Virus record (IMG/VR): IMGVR_UViG_3300025168_000080
Location: 1 to 64,000 of that record
Reading direction: 5' to 3' (one strand)
Source: a virus
Length of the DNA stretch: 64,000 bases
This document shows, one piece after another, positions 36,750 through 47,139 of the stretch (its first letter is position 1; each line of letters starts with the position of its first letter). Both the position numbers and the translations under genes were made by a program. A model generated the notes under the pieces. It did no database searches and had not been told where the DNA came from. It saw only the letters and a program-made list of their open reading frames with translations.

Positions 36750-37952
36750 TTAACATATGAACACTTGACCAACTACTCCATTAGCGTCAACCCTGTAACG
36801 TGTAGATCCAGCTCTGTAGTGACCAATACTTAAAAATGTTGTACCTGCTGAATCTGAATAAACAACATCATTTGCAACTGGGAATGTACCAGATCCATCA
36901 TGATAATATGTTTGATTTATAGTTGCAGTACATGCATTTTCTGGTCTTGCTGATAAAGAACTTGCATATGAAGTTAAACAAGCAGAGCATCCAGTGCTTA
37001 TAGAATCAACGACTCCATTAACAACATATATAGCTGTATTAGAAGTAATTCTATAATATCCGTTTGTTAAAACACTCGCACCATTTGAGTCTGAAAAAAC
37101 AAAATTACCAACTTGCGGTAAAGTATTTGTGTCAACCACAAAACTACCTCCTGCATTTCTGGCGAAATAATATGTTCTATCTTGCGCTGCACAACAAGAT
37201 CCTTGGAAAGTACTATTAACACCATTTGTTGTAAAAGAAGGTAATGTTGCAGGACATAATACTTTAACATTCCAAGCCGTACCAGAACAAGGTCCTACTA
37301 CTTTTAAAGTTCCAGTTGTAGGTGTTAAACTTGGTTTAGGAATTACTAACGTATAATATATGTTTCCATTTGTTCCATTTAAGTTTGTATTAGTGGTTAC
37401 CACACTTGTCGATCCACCATTCAAACCAAAAGAACTACCATTCCATACCGAAGTAGGTAATGTTTTTGGACTTTGAGATGCTAAAGTAGATGCTGTACAA
37501 CCTGTTCTATCATCATCACCTACAATATTTAAGTTATTACCTGTTCCAGCTGCATATCCATACGTATTTGAAGTTAAATCATTATATGTTGTACCATTAA
37601 ACTCATAAGCAACCCCATCTGGCACACCTTGTGGGTAAAAATATACTACAATAGCACCTGTTGGGTTTCCACTTGTTATGGTTGCCTCAAAGTATCCAGT
37701 ACCACTACCTGCAGATAATGTGCCGCCACAAGGTATGTCTGGAGACGTAAATGATTTGCCATAAAATTCAGAGTAAGCGTGGGGAGCGTTTTGATCCACT
37801 GGCGTAGGAGTAGCATCGTCATATCTTTTTACTAAAGAATCATCTTGAGGTGTACTACTACTTCCTGATAACGGAGCGTTGGTAGTACTTACTGTTGCAG
37901 ACTCTGTATTTATCATACTTGCTGATATGGTTCCTGAACTTGGTAATCCCAT
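36750..37952 (-). CDS. tail-associated protein with repeated beta modules (paralogue of 17113-18402)
   Basis: A 400-residue protein. The N-terminus (LPSSGTISASMINTE) resembles collar or fibre-associated proteins. Modules follow: GYFEATITSGNPTGAIVVYF with VPDGVAYEFNGTTYNDL, then YYFARNAGGSFVVDTNTLPQ with NFVFSDSNGASVL, then YYHDGSGTFPVANDVVYSDS with a Cys at each end. Order and spacing mirror the 17113-18402 protein, so the two are paralogues. It immediately precedes (2-base spacing) the giant fibre gene in reverse order of transcription, suggesting association with the fibre. Confidence 0.65.
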   Translation of the reverse strand: MGLPSSGTISASMINTESATVSTTNAPLSGSSSTPQDDSLVKRYDDATPTPVDQNAPHAYSEFYGKSFTSPDIPCGGTLSAGSGTGYFEATITSGNPTGAIVVYFYPQGVPDGVAYEFNGTTYNDLTSNTYGYAAGTGNNLNIVGDDDRTGCTASTLASQSPKTLPTSVWNGSSFGLNGGSTSVVTTNTNLNGTNGNIYYTLVIPKPSLTPTTGTLKVVGPCSGTAWNVKVLCPATLPSFTTNGVNSTFQGSCCAAQDRTYYFARNAGGSFVVDTNTLPQVGNFVFSDSNGASVLTNGYYRITSNTAIYVVNGVVDSISTGCSACLTSYASSLSARPENACTATINQTYYHDGSGTFPVANDVVYSDSAGTTFLSIGHYRAGSTRYRVDANGVVGQVFIC

Positions 37953-40900
37953 TATTTTATCTTCTTTTTAAGATCTTCTATTTCCGCTTTTAATTCTTTT
38001 ATGGCTTCTATTAGTAATCCAGATATGTTACCGTAAGCAACAGACTTCATACCCTCATCGTCTTCTTTTACAACTTCTGGAATAACTTTTTCTATTTCTT
38101 GAGCTATAACTCCAATAGACTTTTCATTATCACCTATTTTATTAAACTCTACACCTCTTAATTTACTTACTTTTTCAAGTGAATTATCAATAGTTTTAAT
38201 ATTTTCTTTTACTCTAATATCTGAATAAGCTATAATATCTCCTGTAGCTCTAATAGTTCCACCGACATCAAGCTTATAACTTGGTCCAGTAACATTAATT
38301 CCTACATTACCACTATTAAGAATAACCATTGTTTGACTTCCAACTGTATTTGTTCCATTAAAGAACTTAATACTATCACCTGCAAGTCTTAAAGTTTCTA
38401 AATTATTATTGTTGTTTTTTGCACTTAAACTTACTGCACTTTCTTCATAACTTGAGGTTAAAAATCTACTGCTTGTGTGAGTTACTACAAAAGGACCTGT
38501 AACACTGCTACTTGCCGTTTCAGTAGGTCCAATATTTACATTTCCACTTGAAAGTATTTGCATTACTTTTGTAGAACTTGAACCTGTGTAAAATGCAATT
38601 GAAGTGGTTGTTATAAGACTTATTTGATTTGGTGTACCAAGTCGCGTACTACCATTTACAGTAATATAAGCGGTTGAATCACTATTTAATAAATTTAAAC
38701 TACCTGCAGTTGTTCCACCTTTTATATTTGAGGTTGCAGTTGGTAAAACTAAATTACCTGTAGAATCTATACGCATTCTTTCTGTATCTACACCATTGTT
38801 TGTTCTTGTGTGAAATGTTAATTTTCCACCAAAATCTCCATCTGTAGTATTGTCTTTTCCACCCCTAACAGAAGCCATATCAGTTACACTACCGCCAGAA
38901 GTATATTTTCCATTAAAAACAATACCATTATTTATACCTGAGTCGTAAGCAGCGGTATTGCTAAGCTTTATAGAATAAATTGTTGCATCACTAATGTCTA
39001 ATTTAGCTCCAGGTCCAGTCGTTCCGATCCCAACGTTGCCAGGAATTGTTACATCACCATTATGGCCAACAACCATTCTTGAAGCAGAGTTAAGACGATC
39101 ATAAATTTGGTAATCTGTACCAGCACCTATATTGCAACCAGTTTCCCATTGATTATTTCCATCTGCTTTATACCATGTGCTACAATTTTGCCCACTTGTT
39201 GTAGATTCAATTGTTAATACGGAATTTGCGCCACTAACATGGAATACTGAGGTAGGAGAAGTTGTCCCGACCCCGACGTCGCCGCCGTGTAGAATAGTAA
39301 CAGCTACTCCACCTGCTGTACTTGTTCCATTATCATTAAGGGGTTTTATTGTATATTTAGTATCGTCTACACTTGTAGCAAAAACCCTTTGATTAGCAGT
39401 TGCTCCATTGTCAGATAATACAATTCCTGCAAAAGAATCTCCTTCAATTATCATTTGTCCTCTATCAGTGCCACCGTCTATGTGTAGCCTTGTAAAACCA
39501 TAAGATGCACTATGTAAAGTTCCAGGACTTGTCGTCCCAATACCAACATTTCCAGTTTGCTTTATTACCATTTGCATTCTTGACGTGATAGCTCCACCTG
39601 CTATTCCGCTTGCAGTAGAACATAAAAAAGAATGCTCACCTACCTGTTGTTGATATAGATTAGCATAACCTGGATCTGAAGTAGTACCATTTATAAACTG
39701 GGCACCTGATGTTGAAAATTTCCAATTAGTAGTAACACACGTAAAAGAATCTTGACCAACTCCGTCTGTATGGCCTTGAATTGCGCTTTGTTCACCTATT
39801 CTTAATTGAGCAACATAAGTAACCATTCCAGTCTCTGGCGTAATACCAAGACCAATATTTTGATTAGCTACATCTTGTTTTAAAACACTATTACCTAAGG
39901 TATCACCATCTGGCGTCCACATAGGAATAGTTCTTAATGTACCTGATCCACCTGGTACACCTGGTATATCACCACCTAAAACTTTAACTACATTACCAGA
40001 AGCGTCGGTACCTAACATGTAAGTTGGAGTACCTGTGTTGTTTGTGGAATTGTAAGCATTGAATTTAATTGCGCCAGTACTACCAATATTTAAAACTTCT
40101 ATACCTGCAATTGCATCATCTAACATTCTAATAGCAAAAGTAGGCTCTCCATCTCCTGTACCCTCTCTTTTACCACCAAGAGCAACTCCATAATTATTAG
40201 TTGTTGAAGTACCAAAAAACATATTTGTAAAACCGCCATCGTCTGTAGTTGCGGATGGGTGTAATCTTAAAAAACAATCTCTATCAAATTGAGTTGTAAC
40301 TTGTGATCTTTGAACTTCTAACTTTCCTGTAGGCCCAGTTGTCCCAATCCCGACGTTACTTCCTGGTAACAATAATAAATCAGAAGTTGCATTTATTTTT
40401 AAATCAATACCAGTTGTTTGTATACTTCCCATAGTAGACTCGCTGCCAGCAGAACCATACTTAAAGTTCATAAATCCAACACCTGAAGTATTTACTGTAA
40501 TATCACCACCTGTTACATCAAGTTTAGAATCAGGATCATCCGTCCCGATACCTACGTTGCCAGAACTCTCTATAACCATTCTTTTTACTCCTGCTGTTGT
40601 TCCATTAGGAGCAGTCATAAAGTAAATTTCTCCACCATCAGCACCTGTGGCGACTTGCTCTAAATGTATAGAAGCTAAATAACCCCTATTACTTTTTCCT
40701 GTTAATCTACCACCTGCTGTTGCTACATCTAATTTTTGATGTGAGAAAATTTGACCTGCTTCATCAACCTCGATTGTTCCTGCTGTTGTACCAATAGTAA
40801 TTGCATCATTTGTACCACCTATTGATTCACATTTAAAAGCCCAAGCTTCATTTCCTGTATGATTTATATTAAAAAATGTACTATTGTCAGTAACATTAAA

Positions 40901-43900
40901 ACTTTGTACAAATGATGTAGCAGTTGATGTAATATTTCCTGTTGTAGTTATAGCACCTGAGTCTATTGTTCCTGCAAAAGTTGCGTTAGCGCCTGTTAAA
41001 GTTAAAGTATCACTTGTTCCTAAAGATGCACTATTAGATATTCTAAATGAATTATCAGTACCATCTTTTCCAATAGTCCATTGTGTTGTGTTTGTACCGC
41101 TGCCATTGTCTGTTCCAAATTCTAACTCAGCATCACTACTTGCTGATATTAACATACTCGTAGCACCGTTTGACCTTAGTAATTTAAAGCCTAATGCGTC
41201 GCCAGTTACCTGAGTTACTTGACCATTAAACACATGGTCATCTGTAGTTGCGTTACCTAAAGTAGCATTTCCATTAACGTTAAGATTTCCTGAAAAAGTT
41301 GCGGTACCTGCATCGGTTAAATGCATTCCAGTAACAGCTGGAGATGCTGTATTTTGAAAATACCAACCATTTGATTGAAATACTGTTGCTCCTTCCCCGG
41401 TTTCTCTCAAATATGTATTTTCTCCAGCAGCATGCCAAATTTTAAAATCTCCGCCACCACCAAACTCTAATTTTTTATCATCAAGTAGTACCACAGCACC
41501 TGCAAAAGTTGTGTTATTACCACTAACTGTTATTGGTGCATTACCTAAAGTTTCTGAATCTGTAACAGAACTTGGTCCTTCCCATAAAGCTACAGTTTGC
41601 CCTGTACCTGCGCCTGATAGTACAGATGAGTTATCTACTTTTTGCCATTCACCAGAACCAACATCATCATTCCATATTACCCAATCACCAACACTCCAAG
41701 TGTTAGGCTCTGTGCCTGCTCCATTAGGTGTTGCGCTACCTGCTTCACTACAGATATAGTAGTATCCAGATGTTTGTGTTACACCACTTAAATCAGGGGC
41801 TCCATATATTGGGGAAAATATGTATGCGCTTGCTGTTGCACTTATTGCTGTGTCTAATTCGTAAACTGTAGAAGAAGTAACGGATGCTACTTTTACAGTA
41901 CCTGTTATTCCAGCTCCTGTAACTACAGCTCCAACCAAAGTAGGTGTATTACCAGCAGCATCAAGTATAGCTGCAGAAACTGTTAATGTCGTACTGGAAG
42001 AAGTTGTCCCTGTTGATGTAGCGGATATACCTGCCTGCCAGGTTCCTCTATATATTGTAGCTCCAGTAATTAAACCGTCTACATAACCTTTTGTTGTTAG
42101 AGTAGATGATGCGTTTCCAGTAGATGTAGCTGTTGTTGCAAATGCCTGTGTTCCAAAAGTTGCGTTTTGAAGATTATCAAAACCTAATACATCTGTAAAA
42201 GTTCCACTAATTCTTTTTTGAAGTTTAAATGAACCCGCACCAGTGTTAACTACTTGTCTATATGTATTGTCTGTTTGACTATCATCAGCTCCAATATATA
42301 ATTGTCCTGCGTCAACAAACATATTATCTCTTGAGGTAACCGTGAGAGCACTTGTGTTTCCCGCAAAATTTGCGTCGTTATTTGCTCCTATTGTTATTGC
42401 AGTGCCATCATTAGTTATTATTTTAAAAGTATCATTGGATATTGTTCCTAAGTAAACATCTGAATTATTAGATTGATATGCACCAAAAACCGATGTACCT
42501 CTTGTGCTTCTAATTATATTACCACCTGTTGGAGCAATATCTACCATATAACCATTAGCAGGTGTTATTCCACCAATACCAATAGCACCTGCAAAAGTTG
42601 CATTTGAAGAAGTGTCTAAAGTTAAAACCTCTGTGTTGTTAGTACCAAATCTTAAAGCTTGACCATCTTGTGTACCAATACCAAAAGCTGCTCCTGTGCT
42701 TTGTATTATACTTGAGCCTGCCCCTAATCCAAACCTTGCATTAGCAGAAGATCCTACATAAATATTTTGTGTACCATCAGTAACCCTGTAGTTTTGTGCT
42801 GAAGTTCCTACTATTGAGACATTGCCTGCAAAAGTTGTATCTCCTGAATTTAATATTTCAAAAACATCTAATCCATTTCTACCAATTCTAAATTTACCTG
42901 ATGCACCTATGTTTTCTATAAACCAAGTGCTATTACTATAAGTAGTATCAGAAGTTCCAAAATATATAGCTGGTCTACCTGCGCCAAAACTTCCTATTTT
43001 AACTTCATCAACTGAACTACTTGCAGCAGATGTGGCAGCTAAATTACTAAACGTAACCCCTAAGTCTGTTGTTTCAAACTTTTTAGAATTGTCGTAATAT
43101 AATTCAACTGCTGCGTTTTGAGCAGCTCTAATAATGCTTTCTGTACCACTGGCAGATCTAACTATAAAATTAGGCGCATCAATTCTTAAATCTGAACCTG
43201 AACTAACAATATGACTTGCGGTTCCATCGTGAAATAATTGCATATCTCCACCACTTCCAAACTTTAATCTATCATCTGTAGATCCGCTTGAATCTAAAAA
43301 AGTAACAACAGCTCCTGCAGTCATTGTACCACCAGCAAGTGGTAAGAAAGGTCCGTTCCAAGTTCCTCCCTCTGCTGTAATATTTCCAGATGCATCTGAT
43401 ACCAAAGTACCTGCCCCGTAAGTGTTGAATTTAATAGCACCGTCTGAAGCAATACGCATTTTTTCTGCTGCGTTAGTCCAAAATCTCATAGAATTATCAC
43501 TATGTTGGTACCTTAAACGACCAACATCAGCATCACTTCCATCTCCAAAAACTACTTGACCATTATCATCTGTTCCAGATATTATTGACATACCTGAATT
43601 ATTAGTGTTGGAAATTGTAAAAGGGTGTGAACCACTTAGAGTAGGTATTGTGGTTGAACCACCTGACACGTGTAGTACACTACCAGGAGTAATCGTACCA
43701 ATCCCAACTTTGCCTGAGCTATCAATGACCATTCTTGCTGTACCACCTGCGCTAACGTCGTTAAATGTTAAATAACCACCATCAGTCTCAATTTTATAAT
43801 ATCTTTCACTATTTTGAATACCTAAATTAATAGGTTCACTGCCAGTAGTAGAAAGATGTAGTTTAGCAGTAGGATTAGTCTCCCCGATACCGACGTTGCC

Positions 43901-44203
43901 TGAACTATCAATACGCATTCTTTCAGAACCTTGAGTAAACCACCTGTGATAGTTAGCACCTAATGCGTCTTTAACAATTTGATAATCTGTTGAAACAAAA
44001 GCGCCATCTGAACTTCTTCTTGTATCAAAAGTTAAATTATTACCACCTGAGATTGTTGTAATATTGTATGTATTAGTAGCATCGGTATCTTCTATATAAA
44101 TTGAAGGTGACGTGCTTGATAAGTGAAGCAAACCCGAGGGCGTAGTCGTCCCAATACCTACCTTACCATCTACTGAAAATCCACTTAACCATGTAAAAGC
44201 CAT
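37952..44203 (-). CDS. long tail fibre with S74 intramolecular chaperone
   Basis: A 2083-residue trimeric-type fibre. It is built of many short repeats of the form GNVGIGTTSP or SNVGIGTTGP followed by a strand and a Ser/Thr/Gly-rich spacer (at least nine clear copies). The last 95 residues are a Peptidase_S74-type chaperone: SDIRVKENIKTIDNSLEKVS, then GVIAQEIEKVIPEVV, and a terminal coiled coil (LIEAIKELKAEIEDLKKKIK). In this family the domain folds the trimer and then cleaves itself off. It probably carries the receptor-binding role. Copies of the repeat are embedded as relatively GC-rich islands. Confidence 0.9.
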   Translation of the reverse strand: MAFTWLSGFSVDGKVGIGTTTPSGLLHLSSTSPSIYIEDTDATNTYNITTISGGNNLTFDTRRSSDGAFVSTDYQIVKDALGANYHRWFTQGSERMRIDSSGNVGIGETNPTAKLHLSTTGSEPINLGIQNSERYYKIETDGGYLTFNDVSAGGTARMVIDSSGKVGIGTITPGSVLHVSGGSTTIPTLSGSHPFTISNTNNSGMSIISGTDDNGQVVFGDGSDADVGRLRYQHSDNSMRFWTNAAEKMRIASDGAIKFNTYGAGTLVSDASGNITAEGGTWNGPFLPLAGGTMTAGAVVTFLDSSGSTDDRLKFGSGGDMQLFHDGTASHIVSSGSDLRIDAPNFIVRSASGTESIIRAAQNAAVELYYDNSKKFETTDLGVTFSNLAATSAASSSVDEVKIGSFGAGRPAIYFGTSDTTYSNSTWFIENIGASGKFRIGRNGLDVFEILNSGDTTFAGNVSIVGTSAQNYRVTDGTQNIYVGSSANARFGLGAGSSIIQSTGAAFGIGTQDGQALRFGTNNTEVLTLDTSSNATFAGAIGIGGITPANGYMVDIAPTGGNIIRSTRGTSVFGAYQSNNSDVYLGTISNDTFKIITNDGTAITIGANNDANFAGNTSALTVTSRDNMFVDAGQLYIGADDSQTDNTYRQVVNTGAGSFKLQKRISGTFTDVLGFDNLQNATFGTQAFATTATSTGNASSTLTTKGYVDGLITGATIYRGTWQAGISATSTGTTSSSTTLTVSAAILDAAGNTPTLVGAVVTGAGITGTVKVASVTSSTVYELDTAISATASAYIFSPIYGAPDLSGVTQTSGYYYICSEAGSATPNGAGTEPNTWSVGDWVIWNDDVGSGEWQKVDNSSVLSGAGTGQTVALWEGPSSVTDSETLGNAPITVSGNNTTFAGAVVLLDDKKLEFGGGGDFKIWHAAGENTYLRETGEGATVFQSNGWYFQNTASPAVTGMHLTDAGTATFSGNLNVNGNATLGNATTDDHVFNGQVTQVTGDALGFKLLRSNGATSMLISASSDAELEFGTDNGSGTNTTQWTIGKDGTDNSFRISNSASLGTSDTLTLTGANATFAGTIDSGAITTTGNITSTATSFVQSFNVTDNSTFFNINHTGNEAWAFKCESIGGTNDAITIGTTAGTIEVDEAGQIFSHQKLDVATAGGRLTGKSNRGYLASIHLEQVATGADGGEIYFMTAPNGTTAGVKRMVIESSGNVGIGTDDPDSKLDVTGGDITVNTSGVGFMNFKYGSAGSESTMGSIQTTGIDLKINATSDLLLLPGSNVGIGTTGPTGKLEVQRSQVTTQFDRDCFLRLHPSATTDDGGFTNMFFGTSTTNNYGVALGGKREGTGDGEPTFAIRMLDDAIAGIEVLNIGSTGAIKFNAYNSTNNTGTPTYMLGTDASGNVVKVLGGDIPGVPGGSGTLRTIPMWTPDGDTLGNSVLKQDVANQNIGLGITPETGMVTYVAQLRIGEQSAIQGHTDGVGQDSFTCVTTNWKFSTSGAQFINGTTSDPGYANLYQQQVGEHSFLCSTASGIAGGAITSRMQMVIKQTGNVGIGTTSPGTLHSASYGFTRLHIDGGTDRGQMIIEGDSFAGIVLSDNGATANQRVFATSVDDTKYTIKPLNDNGTSTAGGVAVTILHGGDVGVGTTSPTSVFHVSGANSVLTIESTTSGQNCSTWYKADGNNQWETGCNIGAGTDYQIYDRLNSASRMVVGHNGDVTIPGNVGIGTTGPGAKLDISDATIYSIKLSNTAAYDSGINNGIVFNGKYTSGGSVTDMASVRGGKDNTTDGDFGGKLTFHTRTNNGVDTERMRIDSTGNLVLPTATSNIKGGTTAGSLNLLNSDSTAYITVNGSTRLGTPNQISLITTTSIAFYTGSSSTKVMQILSSGNVNIGPTETASSSVTGPFVVTHTSSRFLTSSYEESAVSLSAKNNNNNLETLRLAGDSIKFFNGTNTVGSQTMVILNSGNVGINVTGPSYKLDVGGTIRATGDIIAYSDIRVKENIKTIDNSLEKVSKLRGVEFNKIGDNEKSIGVIAQEIEKVIPEVVKEDDEGMKSVAYGNISGLLIEAIKELKAEIEDLKKKIK

Positions 44204-44218
44204 AAAATTTTATTTAAA

Positions 44219-45973
44219 TTATACAGCTTTAGAGACCATTACTCTCACTCCATTGGTTGCTATAGCTGTAGTTGTTGTTATTGTTATGTTATTAGCATCT
44301 GTTCTTATAACTTCTGCATAAACTGTATCATAAGTTGTATTATCATACATTTGAATAATAACATCCCTTGTATTTAGAGCGTGATTTACAACATAAGTAG
44401 TTGCTGAGTTATCCCCAATATTATCTGCATATGTTAAGTTAGCATCTACACATGTAGAAACTGCCGCACAGAAATCAGTTACCTGAGATGCTGTAATAGC
44501 AATTGCTTGTTCTGATGCCGCTGTTGCAACACCAAACTTGTCAAATGTTATAGTAGGTGTTTCACTTGCCGATCCATAAGTACCAGTAGTACTATTATCT
44601 ATTAATTGTATATAACCATTTACCGTTGCAGTAAAACTTGCAGAGTCAAAACCAGCTACACCTTTTTGTGCGCCTGCATCTGTTGCTCCAACACCAGCTA
44701 TATTTTGATCAGCAATTACTGTTGTATAATCTGATTCAGGTGGAGTAGAATTTGCTAAAATTGCTGTGTTAGCAAAAATTAAATCTCCTACTTCAAGCAC
44801 CGTAGTGTAAAAAGCACTACCTGCTACAGTAACTACAAAGAAATCTCCTTGATCTAAAGCAATGTTACTTGCTCCATCTAAAGAACCGTTACCAGCCCCT
44901 AAGTCTGTTGTTAAACCCGTGGTTGCATTATATCCTCCTTTAAATAGTCCAACACCACTAACTGCACTTTGAAGCTGACCGAAGTTAACCGCATCATTAG
45001 CACCTGATCCATTTGCAAGATTAATAATTTTATTACTACCCATTGAAGATTCTGCGCCCGCAGTAAATCCTCCAGTTAATGTAGAAGCTCCTGAGACACC
45101 TAATGTAGTTCCAACACTTACAGATCCTGCAAGGCTTATACTATCATCAAGATTTACTGTAAGAGTATCTGTTGCACTTGCAACAGTATTTATATTAGTT
45201 CCACCAGCAAATTCTGCTGTATTAGTATCTGTTATAGATTGATCAGGACCACTATCTCCAGACAATGTCCAACTACTCATAGTACCAGTTCCACCAGTAT
45301 ATGCTATTGTAACAGTTCCATTTCCGTTATTAGTAGTGGTCATATTTGCACCAGCCGCTAAAGTTAATGTTCCTGAGTTTACAATTGTAGAGTCAGTGCC
45401 AGTTGTAGATGCTACTGTTATACTATCAAAAGGTTTTACGTTTGTAATAGTTAAAGTGTCTGTTGCAGATGCTACAGTTGTAATACCATTACCTTGTAAA
45501 AAGCTAACAGTGTTAGAATCAGTTATTGTTTGCGATGTACCACTTGAGCCAGCTAATGTCCAAGAAGTCATTGTACCACCACCACTATTTGAAGCAGCCG
45601 TAATTCTACCTTGAGCATCTACTGTAATATCAGCTGATGTATAACTTCCAGCAACAACTGATGTATCGTCAAGATTTATAGTTATTGTAGATTTGTTACC
45701 TGCAGTAGCAATTACCGAAGAAAGAGCTGTACCACCAGCAATATCAACTTCTTGACCGTTTGCAATTACATCATCAGTTCCTGTATCGGCTCCTAATGTC
45801 CATGAAGTCATAGTTCCAGCGCCAATATCAGATCTTATCTGTGTTTTGGTTCTGGTTTTAAGTAATCCACTTTCAGAAACAACTATACCTGTGTACGTTG
45901 AGTCTGCATCGGCTGCTAATGTACCCGAAATGGATCCATCTACCGTAATTGCTTTTAAAAATCTTATTGCCAT
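44219..45973 (-). CDS. repeat-rich tail fibre protein
   Basis: A 584-residue fibre-like protein with four or more copies of a short repeat around GTMTSWTLxxDxG (seen near residues 52, 133 and 229, in variants), each followed by Thr/Ser/Ala-rich strands. The C-terminus has a small globular end: VNHALNTRDVIIQMYDNTTY, a strand pattern found at the tips of many phage fibres. It lies between the S74 fibre and an adaptor-containing protein, so it is probably a second fibre subunit of the same tail. Confidence 0.75.
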   Translation of the reverse strand: MAIRFLKAITVDGSISGTLAADADSTYTGIVVSESGLLKTRTKTQIRSDIGAGTMTSWTLGADTGTDDVIANGQEVDIAGGTALSSVIATAGNKSTITINLDDTSVVAGSYTSADITVDAQGRITAASNSGGGTMTSWTLAGSSGTSQTITDSNTVSFLQGNGITTVASATDTLTITNVKPFDSITVASTTGTDSTIVNSGTLTLAAGANMTTTNNGNGTVTIAYTGGTGTMSSWTLSGDSGPDQSITDTNTAEFAGGTNINTVASATDTLTVNLDDSISLAGSVSVGTTLGVSGASTLTGGFTAGAESSMGSNKIINLANGSGANDAVNFGQLQSAVSGVGLFKGGYNATTGLTTDLGAGNGSLDGASNIALDQGDFFVVTVAGSAFYTTVLEVGDLIFANTAILANSTPPESDYTTVIADQNIAGVGATDAGAQKGVAGFDSASFTATVNGYIQLIDNSTTGTYGSASETPTITFDKFGVATAASEQAIAITASQVTDFCAAVSTCVDANLTYADNIGDNSATTYVVNHALNTRDVIIQMYDNTTYDTVYAEVIRTDANNITITTTTAIATNGVRVMVSKAV

Positions 45974-45984
45974 GTTTTTTTATT

Positions 45985-46728
45985 TTAATTAAATATTGCT
46001 ACACCCGTGAAATTATTTGTAAAATCTAATTTTACTTGGTTTAAGTTTATATACGTTGTTTGACACTCTACAATTTCTAATGGTATAGTTGGAGTTCCCA
46101 AACTTACAGTTACAGACGCAAATTTATTAAGGTTGTGAGTTACTATATAGCTATCAGAACCAGTCAATTGTGCGCTAACTGCATTCTTGTCTCCTGCGTT
46201 TCCCGCGTACTGAAGCAAAGATATAAAATAATCTTTATCATCACTCAAGCCACCATTACCATTCGCATAAGTTAACCCAATATTATAAAAAGTATTTTCC
46301 CCAGCTTTTTGTGAAGAGGAATTCCATTTATAAATAGCCCACTGAGTTATATCATCACACTGAGTAATTAAAACGTCTGAAGATAAAAGAGGACTTGTGT
46401 ACCATGTAGATACATTTATTGAAAGTCCACCTTGATTTAATGCGTATTGACTTAAGACAAATTGACTTATACCACTAAATGGAACAGTAAGTGCACCACC
46501 GTTTGTAAAAGTTATAGATTCATCTGGTCTAATTATTGCACCACCAGGACTTACATTACTATATTTATATCTAAATAATTGGGATTCTGATGCTGTAGTA
46601 TTAATAAATTTAGCAACATCACCTGCAGTAAAGTTTTTTGTTTGAAAGTTGTTTTGAGAATCTGAACCAATCCATTTATCATCAGCGACAATATTTTGAT
46701 CTGTTACGTATGTTGAAATTCTTGCCAT
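45985..46728 (-). CDS. tail/fibre-associated protein with adaptor N-terminus, 247 residues
   Basis: The N-terminus (MARIS, DDKWIGSDSQNNFQTKNFTA then GDVAKFI) shares its pattern with the 175-residue protein at 35493-36020. The C-terminus carries YIVTHNLNKFASVTVSLGTP, similar to the tip motif of the preceding fibre gene (VNHALNTRDVIIQ). It is therefore probably a short fibre built of a common attachment domain and a common end domain. The middle is beta-rich without other motifs. Confidence 0.65.
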   Translation of the reverse strand: MARISTYVTDQNIVADDKWIGSDSQNNFQTKNFTAGDVAKFINTTASESQLFRYKYSNVSPGGAIIRPDESITFTNGGALTVPFSGISQFVLSQYALNQGGLSINVSTWYTSPLLSSDVLITQCDDITQWAIYKWNSSSQKAGENTFYNIGLTYANGNGGLSDDKDYFISLLQYAGNAGDKNAVSAQLTGSDSYIVTHNLNKFASVTVSLGTPTIPLEIVECQTTYINLNQVKLDFTNNFTGVAIFN

Positions 46729-46734
46729 TAAACT

Positions 46735-47139
46735 TTATTTTTTTATTGATTTACCTTTTTCGTAACTACGACCTCCAAAGTATGCCGCTGTAATTGTAAT
46801 AAGAAGCATTTTTAAGAGTTCTTTCCATTCATCATCAACTGCAAAGTTAATAAATCCTGAGTCAATAAAGATAAGCAACACTGTAGAAACAAATAAAAAT
46901 ATAAGAGTTAGTGGTCGAACTGATTTTGACAATTTATTATCACTTGCCATATCTGACTTCCATCTTTCAGTTACATTTTTTTGTTGCTCTGCTTCTGCCT
47001 GAATAAAAATCTCAGTCATTTCTTTTTCAAACTGAGCTTTTTCATCTTTTGTTCTAACAAACTTATCTACTATATTACTAAGCTTTCCAGCAACACCTTC
47101 AGCTGCACCACCAAATATTTTTGTTAAAATCTCTTTCAT
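46735..47139 (-). CDS. holin-like protein (3TM gene-transfer-agent holin type)
   Basis: A 134-residue membrane protein. An amphipathic N-terminal half (residues 1-70, charged and helical) is followed by a conserved SVRPLTLIFLFVSTVLLIF (residues 73-91) and a second hydrophobic helix, LLKMLLITITAAYFGG, ending in GRSYEKGKSIKK. This resembles the holin_3TM family found in gene transfer agents and many phages. It neighbours a lipoprotein and the M15 endolysin, which supports a lysis role. Another, smaller candidate holin lies at 48984-49151. Confidence 0.7.
   Translation of the reverse strand: MKEILTKIFGGAAEGVAGKLSNIVDKFVRTKDEKAQFEKEMTEIFIQAEAEQQKNVTERWKSDMASDNKLSKSVRPLTLIFLFVSTVLLIFIDSGFINFAVDDEWKELLKMLLITITAAYFGGRSYEKGKSIKK

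Noticed and set aside
38270-44165. CRISPR-like regular repeats in the fibre gene
   Set aside because: The repeats are coding, in frame and irregular in spacing, and no cas genes are nearby.
17113-44203. Diversity-generating retroelement acting on tail genes
   Set aside because: No reverse transcriptase or template repeat found in the window.
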